Part shown: positions 23,638 through 32,470 of the stretch, one piece after another
Position numbering within the stretch: position 1 is the first letter of the stretch
Layout: each line of letters begins with the position of its first letter
Source of the DNA: Flavobacteriales bacterium
GTDB lineage: Bacteria; Bacteroidota; Bacteroidia; Flavobacteriales_G; Salibacteraceae
Direction of reading: 5' to 3'
Length of the DNA stretch: 36,175 nucleotides
Assembly (NCBI GenBank): GCA_003499525.1
Contig: DNTB01000028.1
Location: 1-36,175, forward strand
Program-made: the position numbers and the translations under genes
Notes under the pieces: model-generated
Database searches by the model: none
What the model was told of the DNA's origin: nothing
The model's input: the letters and a program-made list of their open reading frames with translations, nothing else

Positions 23638-24507
23638 ATGATTTTGTTAGCAGACAGCGGGTCAACGAAGTGTGACTGGATTATTCTCAACCCGGATCAT
23701 TCAATACGCGAAGAGGCCTTTACTATGGGGTTCAACCCCTATTTCCACAGCGAATCATTTATTGCGACTGCCATTAAGCAAAACAAGGAGTTAATGACCG
23801 TCAAAGATCAGGTAAGCCACATTTACTATTATGGTGCTGGTTGCTCTTCTCCGGAACTCAATGTCATCGTAAAAAGAGGGCTATCACATCACTTTCAGGA
23901 AGCGGAAATTACCGTAGATCACGATCTCCTCGGTGCTGCATATGCATTGTATCAGGGCGAGCCTTGTATTTGCGGTATTTTGGGAACAGGATCGAACAGT
24001 TGTTTTTTTGACGGAACTCAGATTCATGAAAAAGTTCCCGCTCTTGGCTATATTTTGGGAGATGAAGGTAGTGGAAGCTATTTCGGTAAAAAACTCCTTG
24101 CAGGATATCTCTATCATCAACTACCGGAAGAGATCAGTCAGGATTTTAAATTAAAGTACGAACCGACCATTCGGGACGTGGTGGATAATGTATATGTAAA
24201 ACCACATGCCAATGTCTATCTGGCCAGTTTCGTCCGCTTCATTTCCAATCATCTTGAGCACCCGTACATCAAGGAACTGTTGGTCTCGGGTATGTCGGAC
24301 TATTTGAGAACTCATGTCATGTGTTACGAGAACTACCAGCATGTCAAACTTAATTTGGTAGGTTCAGTAGCGTACTACTTTCAGGACGCGATTCGGGAAG
24401 CAGGAAAAGAGTTCGGCATCGAAGTCGGGCACATTGTCAAAAAGCCCATTGACCGATTGGTTGAATACCATAAGAAATATGTGCTAACCGACACTGAGGC
24501 ATCATGA
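23638..24507 (+). CDS. BadF/BadG/BcrA/BcrD-type ATPase, sugar kinase like GlcNAc kinase
   Basis: Cytoplasmic kinase of the ASKHA fold, 289 residues. Visible motifs: first phosphate loop LADSGSTKCDW (residues 4-14), second phosphate loop CGILGTGSNSCFFDG, and the sugar-side motif GYILGDEGSGSYFGKKLLAGYLY. The family is usually named N-acetylglucosamine kinase. Here it lies between phosphofructokinase and beta-phosphoglucomutase, overlapping the latter as ATGA, and next to a maltose phosphorylase that releases free glucose. No other glucokinase is in the window, so glucose phosphorylation is a plausible alternative job. The substrate is not decided by sequence. Confidence 0.85.
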   Translation: MILLADSGSTKCDWIILNPDHSIREEAFTMGFNPYFHSESFIATAIKQNKELMTVKDQVSHIYYYGAGCSSPELNVIVKRGLSHHFQEAEITVDHDLLGAAYALYQGEPCICGILGTGSNSCFFDGTQIHEKVPALGYILGDEGSGSYFGKKLLAGYLYHQLPEEISQDFKLKYEPTIRDVVDNVYVKPHANVYLASFVRFISNHLEHPYIKELLVSGMSDYLRTHVMCYENYQHVKLNLVGSVAYYFQDAIREAGKEFGIEVGHIVKKPIDRLVEYHKKYVLTDTEAS

Positions 24508-25151
24508 TAAAGGGCTGCATATTCGACCTCGACGGTGTCATCTGCGATACCGCTCAGTTTCATTTTATCGCTTGGAAAGAACTTGCAAATGGTTTGGGTA
24601 TTCCTTTTGATGAAGCATTTAATGAAAAGTTAAAGGGAGTTAGTCGTGTAGATTCTCTTGAGCTCATTTTAGAAAATGGCAATTTAACTCTTGATACGTC
24701 AAGGAAAGAGGAACTTTTGAACCTCAAAAACCAGCGTTATCTGGAACTCGTAGAAGGAATGAGTCAGTCCGATATCCTACCCGGGATGGCCGAGTTCATT
24801 TTTGTTTTAGCCGCCGGAGGTATCCTGAAGGGAGTTGGTTCATCCAGTAAAAATGCAAAGCGAATACTCGATAAACTCCGAATTACCAAGGCATTTGAGG
24901 TCATTGTCGACGGCAATATGATCAAAAACAGCAAGCCTCATCCTGAGGTATTTCTAAAATGTGCTGATCTGCTCGGTTTGGAGCCCTCAGAATGTGTTGT
25001 GATTGAAGATGCTCAGGCAGGAGTAGAGGCGGCCAAAAGAGCTGGAATGATCGCCATTGGGGTGGGTACCAAAGAAAACCTGCCAAATGCCGATACATGG
25101 GTCACGGATTTTAGACATCGAACATTAGATGATATTCTCAAAGAAATATGA
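24504..25151 (+). CDS. pgmB: Beta-phosphoglucomutase (HAD family)
   Basis: Converts beta-glucose-1-phosphate, the product of inverting maltose phosphorolysis, to glucose-6-phosphate. The HAD motif I is CIFDLDGVICDTA with nucleophile D8 and acid/base D10. Next come a cap domain with the FHFIAWKELANGLGIPF segment, motif II in GVGSSSKNAKRIL, motif III Lys in KNSKPHPEVFLKCA, and motif IV in CVVIEDAQAGVEAAKRAGM. The length of 215 is typical. It overlaps both neighbours by 4 bases, including the GH65 phosphorylase, which fixes its pathway role strongly. Confidence 0.95.
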   Translation: MIKGCIFDLDGVICDTAQFHFIAWKELANGLGIPFDEAFNEKLKGVSRVDSLELILENGNLTLDTSRKEELLNLKNQRYLELVEGMSQSDILPGMAEFIFVLAAGGILKGVGSSSKNAKRILDKLRITKAFEVIVDGNMIKNSKPHPEVFLKCADLLGLEPSECVVIEDAQAGVEAAKRAGMIAIGVGTKENLPNADTWVTDFRHRTLDDILKEI

Positions 25152-27379
25152 TTAATTATCTCAAGGAACATGAGTGGAAAATCATTGAAACAAATTATGA
25201 TCCGGCACATATGCTGCGATCCGAAAGCATCTTTAGCATCGGCAACGGAAAGATGGGCCAAAGGGCCAATTTTGAGGAAGACTACTCCGGGCCGAGCCTT
25301 CGCGGATCGTATAATGCGGGCATCTATTACCCGGATAAAACAAGAGTAGGTTGGTGGAAAAACGGTTATCCAGAATACTTTGCTAAAGTTCTGAACTCCA
25401 TCAACTGGATCGGGATGAGCTGGAATCTCAATGGAGAAACGCTTGACCTCAATCAGTGCGATGTATTATCCTTCAAAAGGGAATTGGATATGCAAAATGG
25501 TCTGCTTTCCCGATTTTTTGAGGTCCGGCTATCCAATGGCCTACTCATACAGGCCAATATCAAACGATTCGTTTCAATGGCGGACGACCGGTTTGGTACT
25601 ATTCAGTACGAGCTAATGCCCCTGAACGGGGAGTTGAATTTCAACCTCAGCTCCTATCTGGATTTCGATGTACACAACAGTGACTCCAACTATGACGAGG
25701 TCTTCTGGGAGAAGTTTGAAACCCGTGAGGTAAATCGAATCCCCATTTGCTCCTCACAAACACGAAAAACCGGATTCAAGGTGGTCGCTGCCATGCAGAA
25801 CACTTTAGAAACAGAAGGGGTTCTTTCAAAAAACTCTATCCGAAAAGTCAGTGACAAAAAAATCGAAGAGCATTTTGAAGGCTCCGTTTCGAAAGGACAA
25901 AAAGTTACTATCGTAAAATCCGTTGGGATTCTTAATTCTCTGCTCGATACTGATATGAACGATCGAGCTCTGCTGGAAACGCTATCTGCGTTTCATGGTA
26001 GAGAATTCAGAAAAAACTATGATCGCCATAAAAATGAGTGGGCTGATATCTGGAAAACCGCTGATATCCAAATTGAAGGGGATGTTAGGGCACAGCAAGG
26101 AATAAGATTCAATATTTTTCAACTTTATCAAACCTATACGGGTAAATATGACCAGCTCAATATTGGCCCGAAGGGTTTCACCGGAGAAAAATATGGGGGT
26201 GCAACTTACTGGGATACAGAAGCTTATTGCCTGCCTTTTTACATGAGCACCGCCTCAAAAGAGGTAGCTCTTCAACTCCTCCTTTATCGGTACAATCAAC
26301 TTGATAAAGCCATTGAAAATGCCGAAAAACTAGGGTTCACCAATGGAGCTGCTCTTTACCCTATGGTGACCATGAACGGGGAAGAGTGTCACAACGAATG
26401 GGAGATTACATTTGAAGAGATCCATCGAAACGGTGCTATTGCCTATGCCATTTATAACTATACGCGCTACACCGGTGATGATAGGTATTTGCACGACAAG
26501 GGCATTGAAGTACTCATCGCCATAAGCCGGTTTTGGGTACAACGAGTCAATTGGTCCTCTGAAAAGAAGAAGTATGTGATGCTGGGTGTTACCGGGCCGA
26601 ACGAATATGAAAACAACATCAATAACAACTGGTACACCAATTATCTCGCAAAATGGACCATTGACTATACCCTAAGCGTGATCAATGACCTGGACCGGGG
26701 TTTCATTGAAGATTCTGAAAAAGAGGCGTGGACAAGAGTCTCAAATGGGATGTACTTTCCGGAAGAAAACGGAGTTTTTCTTCAGCAAGATGGATTCCTG
26801 GATAAAGATCTCTCCCCTGCTTCTGAAATTCCTAAAGACCAGCGTCCTATAAATCAGCATTGGAGTTGGGATCGAATCCTTCGGTCCGTATATATCAAAC
26901 AAGCCGATGTACTTCAGGGGTTGTATTTTTTTGAAGACCATTTCAAGCTTGATACCTTATCGAAAAACTTCGATTTCTACGAACCCTTAACCGTTCACGA
27001 ATCATCCTTGTCGCCATGCGTACACTCCATTCTGGCCGCGAGGATTGGGCAACCCGATAAAGCATATCAGCTCTATCTGAATACATCCCGATTGGATCTT
27101 GACGATTACAATAATGAGGTTCATGAAGGGCTACATATCACCTCCATGGCGGGTACATGGATGTCTGTAGTTCAGGGTTTTGGCGGCCTTAGAATTGAAG
27201 ATAATATGCTGGTTTTCAGACCAATGATTCCACATCAATGGTCTTCCTTTACCTTTAAAGTTCTGTTTAGAAATCGGCTGCTCTCAGTTCATATCTCAAA
27301 CGCAGGTACCGATATTTCTTTGGAAAAAGGAAGTCCTGTTATGGTAAAAGTAAACGACGAAGTTCGCGAGTTGAAGTAA
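25148..27379 (+). CDS. GH65 family phosphorylase, probably maltose phosphorylase
   Basis: Cytoplasmic enzyme that cleaves maltose with phosphate into glucose and beta-glucose-1-phosphate. No signal peptide. N-terminal beta-sandwich, then the (alpha/alpha)6 barrel with GATYWDTEAY (351-360), the active-site stretch GEECHNEWEITFEEIHRNGAI (411-431), and the general acid E486 in GVTGPNEYENN, the position matching the known catalytic Glu of maltose phosphorylases. The phosphate-pocket motif IKQADVLQG (583-591) and HESSLSPCVHSILAA (617-631) follow. Length 743 is normal. Trehalose or kojibiose phosphorylases share these motifs; GH13 enzymes and the MFS transporter nearby favour maltose. Confidence 0.93.
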   Translation: MINYLKEHEWKIIETNYDPAHMLRSESIFSIGNGKMGQRANFEEDYSGPSLRGSYNAGIYYPDKTRVGWWKNGYPEYFAKVLNSINWIGMSWNLNGETLDLNQCDVLSFKRELDMQNGLLSRFFEVRLSNGLLIQANIKRFVSMADDRFGTIQYELMPLNGELNFNLSSYLDFDVHNSDSNYDEVFWEKFETREVNRIPICSSQTRKTGFKVVAAMQNTLETEGVLSKNSIRKVSDKKIEEHFEGSVSKGQKVTIVKSVGILNSLLDTDMNDRALLETLSAFHGREFRKNYDRHKNEWADIWKTADIQIEGDVRAQQGIRFNIFQLYQTYTGKYDQLNIGPKGFTGEKYGGATYWDTEAYCLPFYMSTASKEVALQLLLYRYNQLDKAIENAEKLGFTNGAALYPMVTMNGEECHNEWEITFEEIHRNGAIAYAIYNYTRYTGDDRYLHDKGIEVLIAISRFWVQRVNWSSEKKKYVMLGVTGPNEYENNINNNWYTNYLAKWTIDYTLSVINDLDRGFIEDSEKEAWTRVSNGMYFPEENGVFLQQDGFLDKDLSPASEIPKDQRPINQHWSWDRILRSVYIKQADVLQGLYFFEDHFKLDTLSKNFDFYEPLTVHESSLSPCVHSILAARIGQPDKAYQLYLNTSRLDLDDYNNEVHEGLHITSMAGTWMSVVQGFGGLRIEDNMLVFRPMIPHQWSSFTFKVLFRNRLLSVHISNAGTDISLEKGSPVMVKVNDEVRELK

Positions 27380-27388
27380 AATTTAGAC

Positions 27389-29752
27389 ATGATCAAGTAT
27401 TTCTTATCGTTCCTGGCGGCAATGATGCTCATTCTGGGAAGTTGCAAAACCGAAAAAACTCAGGATTCGTTTCCGGAAGAAAACATAATCGGTCGGTTGG
27501 CCATACCCATACGTCTGGGTCATGGCTTAACTACGCTATACCCCATGGAGTTCCTTACAGACCTATCTATACTCGATTCTATGGGTGCTCCATCCGGAAC
27601 CTCGGTTAAAACTTATGGCAAATACGACAGTATTCATCTGGTAGGAAACCCCAAATCAATGGTTTCTAACCTCACTCTTTTCACCCGGAAAGGTGAATTT
27701 GACATTCCTGTTTTTGCCTCAAAAAAAATAGAGCATACCCTGACATTTGACGATCGGGACAAGAAATACTCTTCCATTATTGTTAAGGGTTCCATGAATG
27801 GATGGTCCACAAACAGGGATTTCATGGAGTATACGAATGGCTCATGGAACATCACATTCCTGTTGAACCCGGGTAAATATGCCTATCGACTTATACTGGA
27901 TGGTGAAGAAAAAATTGATCCTCAAAATGACAAAACTGAGGACAACGGTTTTGGGTCTTTAAATTCCATTTTTATGGTGGGAGATCCTAACACCAGAAAG
28001 CCAAATGTTCAAAGCTTAAATTTTGATGGAACTACCATAAGAATGATCTATGATCATGACAATACAGAGGTGCTTGCCTATTGGCAAAACCATTTAATCA
28101 ACTACAACCACCTCCATAATTCAGGTGATACCCTAATAATCACCATACCCAGTGATGCCCGAAAAGAGGAGCGTTCCTATTTACGAGTGTATTCGGCCAA
28201 TTCCGATCAAATTGGCAACGACCTTCTCATACCGTTGCATTATGGAGAAGTTTTGACCAATACCGACCACCTGAACCGAAAAGATCAGCACGGTTTCATT
28301 ATGTATTTTATGATGGTCGATCGGTTTTTAAATGGAAATCCAGAAAATGATATGCCTGTAGATGATCCTGAAATTTTGCCTCAGGCCAATTATAAAGGTG
28401 GAGATATTATCGGGGTAACACAGAAAATCAAAGAAGGGTACTTTGCGGATTTAGGGATGAATACCGTTTGGCTCTCACCCATAAATACGAACCCAAAAGG
28501 AGCGTGGGGGCTTTGGACTAAGGAAGTTCGAAGCAAGTATTCAGGTTATCACGGGTATTGGCCGATAAGCAATACTGCAATAGACCCAAGAATGGGAAGA
28601 AAAAGCGATTTAACCGACCTCATAGCTGCAGCTCATCTTAAAAACGAAAATGTATTGCTCGATTATGTGGCCAATCATGTACATCAGGAGCATCCCGTTG
28701 TTGAAAAACATCCAGATTGGGTCACCCCTTTGTATCTGCCTGATGGAACGATGAATACTGCACAGTGGGACGATCATCGATTGACAACGTGGTTTGACAC
28801 TTTCTTGCCCACCCTTGAATTGCGCAAGCCTGAAGTGACCAATGCTATGACCGACTCGGCCGTTTATTGGTTTAAGAACTACGACATTGATGGGTTCCGG
28901 CATGATGCAACAAAACATATTCCTGAACTGTATTGGAGAACCCTGAATTACAAGCTTCGCAAAGAGGTAATGATGCCGCAGAACAGACCGATTTATCAAA
29001 TTGGAGAAACGTACGGCAATCCTGAACTCATCTCAAGCTATATTTCTACCGGGATGCTGGATGCCCAGTTCGATTTCAATTTCTATGATGCCTGTATCAC
29101 CATCCTGGCCAACGACGAAAGATCTTTTGAAGATTTGAAAATGACCTTTGATGCCGGCCTCGAGGCCTATGGGTCTCACCACCTTATGGGAAACATTACC
29201 GGAAATCAGGACAGGCCCCGCTTCATTTCACTGGCCGATGGATCGGTTCGTTTTGATGAAGATACCAAGTTGGCCGGTTGGACTCGCAATATTCAAAATA
29301 AATCCTTCAAAGGTTTCCAAAAGCTTGCCCTGCTTCATTGTATAAATATGAGTGTACCAGGTATTCCGGTCATTTATTATGGTGATGAAATCGGCCTCCC
29401 GGGAGGTAACGACCCGGATAATAGACGCATGATGATTTTTGATGATTTGGATGAAGACCAGCTGTGGCTTAAGGACTTAGTTGCTTCGCTGGCAAAATAT
29501 CGGTCAGGGCATCCTGAAATGCTTTATGGGTCCAGCGTAATGAGGGTGCCACAGAAGGACCTTTTAATCATCGAACGAAGGTATTTTGATCATAAATCCA
29601 TGATCATCATTAACAAGTCAAACGATGCCCTGACCGCCGATCATATTGAAAAACTTGAGCCCGCTATACTCTCCGACCCAGCCACTCAGGTAAGTAAAGG
29701 AAAAATCAATATACAACCGAATTCATTCATAATCTTAAGTAATATGCCATGA
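27389..29752 (+). CDS. Lipoprotein GH13 enzyme with CBM48-like domain
   Basis: Membrane-anchored alpha-glucanase of 787 residues. Lipobox LGSC gives lipid cysteine 19. An N-terminal region of unknown fold (about 30-115) is followed by a CBM48-like glycogen-binding domain (about 125-200; GSMNGWS, FLLNPGKYAYRLILDG). The GH13 barrel has region I LLDYVANH (423-430), nucleophile D506 in DGFRHDATKH, acid E540 in QIGETYG, and region IV TGNQDRPRF, in which the usual His before the last Asp (D608) is Gln. It resembles neopullulanase or cyclomaltodextrinase types. It starts 9 bases after GH65 and overlaps the next GH13 by 4 bases. Whether it faces outside or the periplasm cannot be decided. Confidence 0.9.
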   Translation: MIKYFLSFLAAMMLILGSCKTEKTQDSFPEENIIGRLAIPIRLGHGLTTLYPMEFLTDLSILDSMGAPSGTSVKTYGKYDSIHLVGNPKSMVSNLTLFTRKGEFDIPVFASKKIEHTLTFDDRDKKYSSIIVKGSMNGWSTNRDFMEYTNGSWNITFLLNPGKYAYRLILDGEEKIDPQNDKTEDNGFGSLNSIFMVGDPNTRKPNVQSLNFDGTTIRMIYDHDNTEVLAYWQNHLINYNHLHNSGDTLIITIPSDARKEERSYLRVYSANSDQIGNDLLIPLHYGEVLTNTDHLNRKDQHGFIMYFMMVDRFLNGNPENDMPVDDPEILPQANYKGGDIIGVTQKIKEGYFADLGMNTVWLSPINTNPKGAWGLWTKEVRSKYSGYHGYWPISNTAIDPRMGRKSDLTDLIAAAHLKNENVLLDYVANHVHQEHPVVEKHPDWVTPLYLPDGTMNTAQWDDHRLTTWFDTFLPTLELRKPEVTNAMTDSAVYWFKNYDIDGFRHDATKHIPELYWRTLNYKLRKEVMMPQNRPIYQIGETYGNPELISSYISTGMLDAQFDFNFYDACITILANDERSFEDLKMTFDAGLEAYGSHHLMGNITGNQDRPRFISLADGSVRFDEDTKLAGWTRNIQNKSFKGFQKLALLHCINMSVPGIPVIYYGDEIGLPGGNDPDNRRMMIFDDLDEDQLWLKDLVASLAKYRSGHPEMLYGSSVMRVPQKDLLIIERRYFDHKSMIIINKSNDALTADHIEKLEPAILSDPATQVSKGKINIQPNSFIILSNMP

Positions 29753-31119
29753 AAAAGATTCTAATACCAGCTCTTGCCATTTTACTGTTATCATGTACCA
29801 ACAACGAATCAAAAATGAACCAAACAGAAACCGTAACACCTGAAGTGGAGTGGGACTCCATGCATCCGGAATGGAGTAAAAACGCTACAATTTATGAACT
29901 CAACATCCGTCAATTCTCTGAAAATGGTGACTTTGCCAGTATCCTGCCTCATATTCCAAGGTTGAAGGAAATGGGAGTTAAGATCATCTGGCTCATGCCC
30001 ATTCACCCCATTGGTGAACTCCACCGAAAAGGATCGTTGGGGAGCTACTATTCTGTTCAAGACTATACCGATGTCAACCCTAATTACGGAACTAAAGAGG
30101 ACTTTAAAGCTCTGGTAGAAGAAATCCATGCCCATGACATGAAAGTCATTATTGACTGGGTAGCGAACCATTCTGCATTCGATAATCCCTGGACTGAGAA
30201 TGAAACATGGTATAACCGCGATGAAGACGGTAATCCTGTTACTCCGGTCGACGACTGGAGCGACGTCGCAGATTTAAACTATGACAGTCCTGAGATGCGA
30301 AGAGCGATGATCGATGCACTAAAATACTGGGTTCAGGAGTATGATATCGACGGTTATAGATGTGACGTGGCCATGATGGTTCCTACAGACTTTTGGAATC
30401 AGGTGCGAATTGAATTAGACGCCCTCAAACCGGTATTCATGTTGGCAGAAGCTGAAGAGGTAGATCATCACCAAAAAGCATTTGACATGTCCTATTCCTG
30501 GGATTTACATCATTTGATGAATGACGCTCAAAAAGGTGATAAACCCTACACAGATTTTCATGAATTCATAAAAGAAGACATGAACAAGTTTGGTAAAAAT
30601 GCATATCGAATGACATTCACTACCAATCATGACGAGAACTCCTGGAACGGTACCGTATTCGAGCGTTTTGGCGATAACCATTTGAACTATGCCGTATTGG
30701 CCTTTACCGTGCCCGGAATGCCATTAGTCTATAGCGGGCAGGAAGCCGGGCTGGACCATCGGCTTGCATTTTTTGATAAAGATCTTATCGATTGGAACGA
30801 TTATCCTCTGCAGGATTTCTACACCGAACTCCTTAAACTTAATGTACGAAACGAAGCACTTTGGAACGGTGAATTTGGCGGAAGCTATCATCCTATTGAA
30901 GTGGTAGGGTCGGACAAGGTTCTTGCCTATTATCGCAAAAATGGCGATGACCTCGTAGCGGTCATCATCAATTTTGATGAAAACCCTGTCGATATCACTT
31001 TAGAAGTGCCCGAAACTAAATATCGTAAACTATTCTCGGACGAAATCTGGGATTCCAATCAACTCGGTTCATTACATTTGGAGGGGAACAGCCACATGAT
31101 CCTCGAGAAAACCGAGTAA
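29749..31119 (+). CDS. Compact lipoprotein GH13 alpha-amylase-family enzyme
   Basis: Lipoprotein of 456 residues with lipid cysteine 16 (ILLLSC). It has a barrel beginning soon after the anchor (ATIYELNIRQFSENGDF) and no N-terminal binding domain. Catalytic positions: region I DWVANH (136-141), nucleophile D206 in DGYRCDVAMM, acid E234 in MLAEAEE, and D295 in TTNHDENSW. A short C-terminal beta domain completes it. The small size and the region II motif DGYRCDVA are typical of the maltodextrin-acting amylases common in Bacteroidota glucan loci. The gene overlaps its upstream neighbour by 4 bases and is followed 1 base later by the MFS transporter, so it may trim oligosaccharides for import. 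Confidence 0.92.
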   Translation: MKKILIPALAILLLSCTNNESKMNQTETVTPEVEWDSMHPEWSKNATIYELNIRQFSENGDFASILPHIPRLKEMGVKIIWLMPIHPIGELHRKGSLGSYYSVQDYTDVNPNYGTKEDFKALVEEIHAHDMKVIIDWVANHSAFDNPWTENETWYNRDEDGNPVTPVDDWSDVADLNYDSPEMRRAMIDALKYWVQEYDIDGYRCDVAMMVPTDFWNQVRIELDALKPVFMLAEAEEVDHHQKAFDMSYSWDLHHLMNDAQKGDKPYTDFHEFIKEDMNKFGKNAYRMTFTTNHDENSWNGTVFERFGDNHLNYAVLAFTVPGMPLVYSGQEAGLDHRLAFFDKDLIDWNDYPLQDFYTELLKLNVRNEALWNGEFGGSYHPIEVVGSDKVLAYYRKNGDDLVAVIINFDENPVDITLEVPETKYRKLFSDEIWDSNQLGSLHLEGNSHMILEKTE

Positions 31120-31120
31120 A

Positions 31121-32470
31121 ATGACAGACAAGAACAAAGGACTGCCCAGACTCAGTACGTCCAGTATCGTGAATATGAGTATGGGCTTTTTAGGCATCCA
31201 AATGGGATTTGCCCTACAGAATGCCAATGCCAGTCGAATTTTACAAAGCTTTGGTGCCGATGTTCATCAACTTAGCTGGTTCTGGCTGGTGGCGCCATTT
31301 ACTGGTATGATTGTTCAGCCCATTATCGGTTACTATAGCGACCGCACATGGTCAATTCGTTGGGGACGTCGAAGGCCATTCTTTTTAGCTGGCGCCCTGC
31401 TCGCTGCAGTAGGCCTCATCTTGCTGCCTAATGCAGACATGTTTACGGCCTATTTACCGGTGCTAATGATAGGGGCCGGTATGCTGTTCCTTATGGATGC
31501 GTCCTTCAATATTGCAATGGAACCTTTTCGGGCTTTGGTGGCAGACAAGCTTCCTACCGAGCAGAGAACTACGGGTTTTGCAGTTCAGACCGTATTAATT
31601 GGTATTGGTGCCGTCATTGGTTCATGGTTACCCTGGGTTCTTGCCGAATGGATGGGCGTAGCCAAAAATGCTGAAATAGGCAATATACCTGCCAACGTAA
31701 TCATTTCCTTTTTTGCAGGTGCAGCTGTCCTCGTTGGAACCATTCTCTGGACCATCAAAACAACTACTGAATATTCTCCGGAAGAACTGGAAGACATGGG
31801 CGTCATTGAAAAAGAGCAAGAAGAAAAAAAAACCGGCCTGTTGAAGGATATCATGAACATGCCCGTTGCCATGAAGCAATTGGGTTTAGTTCAGTTTTTC
31901 TCGTGGTTTGCTCTTTTTTCGATGTGGGTTTTCACCACTCCAGCGGTAGCTCATCATGTTTATGGCCTTCCTTTGGATGACAACAGTTCGGAATCCTATC
32001 AGGAAGCTGGAAACTGGGTAGGTGTAATCTTTGGTGTCTATAATCTCGTTTCGGCCCTGTATGCCTTTGCGCTTCCGAGAATTGCAGGAAAACTTGGAAG
32101 AAAACGCACGCATTCCTTATCCTTGCTGGCAGGTGCTGCAGGCCTCATTTCCATTTACTTTGTAAAAGATCCTAATTATTTGATTTTAAGCATGATAGGT
32201 GTTGGTATTGCCTGGGCCAGTATATTAGCCATGCCCTATGCCATCCTGGCAGGCTCCATCCCTGCCAGAAAGATGGGAATTTACATGGGCCTATTTAATT
32301 TCTTCATCACCTTTCCACAAATCGTAAACGGAATTTTTGGAGGGCCAATTGTAAAATACCTCTATGGTGGAAATCCAGTCTACTCCCTGCTAACTGCAGG
32401 AGTATTTTTCATTTTAGCGGCAATTAGCGTACGGTTCGTTGTGGACCGCGATGATGTCGTAGTCGATTAG
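31121..32470 (+). CDS. MFS sugar transporter, SLC45/GPH-like, probable maltose importer
   Basis: Inner-membrane transporter of 449 residues with about 12 membrane helices. The signature PIIGYYSDRTWSIRWGRRRPFF, between helices two and three, marks the SLC45/sucrose-maltose proton symporter type. A second feature is the later GKLGRKRTHSLSLLAGAAG loop. The central cytoplasmic loop is acidic and charged (EELEDMGVIEKEQEEKKTG). It is the last gene of the operon, just after two GH13 enzymes, so maltose or short maltodextrin uptake for the GH65 enzyme is the natural role. It shares its last 4 bases with the convergent SusA-like gene. Confidence 0.9.
   Translation: MTDKNKGLPRLSTSSIVNMSMGFLGIQMGFALQNANASRILQSFGADVHQLSWFWLVAPFTGMIVQPIIGYYSDRTWSIRWGRRRPFFLAGALLAAVGLILLPNADMFTAYLPVLMIGAGMLFLMDASFNIAMEPFRALVADKLPTEQRTTGFAVQTVLIGIGAVIGSWLPWVLAEWMGVAKNAEIGNIPANVIISFFAGAAVLVGTILWTIKTTTEYSPEELEDMGVIEKEQEEKKTGLLKDIMNMPVAMKQLGLVQFFSWFALFSMWVFTTPAVAHHVYGLPLDDNSSESYQEAGNWVGVIFGVYNLVSALYAFALPRIAGKLGRKRTHSLSLLAGAAGLISIYFVKDPNYLILSMIGVGIAWASILAMPYAILAGSIPARKMGIYMGLFNFFITFPQIVNGIFGGPIVKYLYGGNPVYSLLTAGVFFILAAISVRFVVDRDDVVVD

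Noticed and set aside
25148..27379. Trehalose or kojibiose phosphorylase
   Set aside because: Not excluded by motif, but the GH13 and maltose-type transporter context favours maltose.
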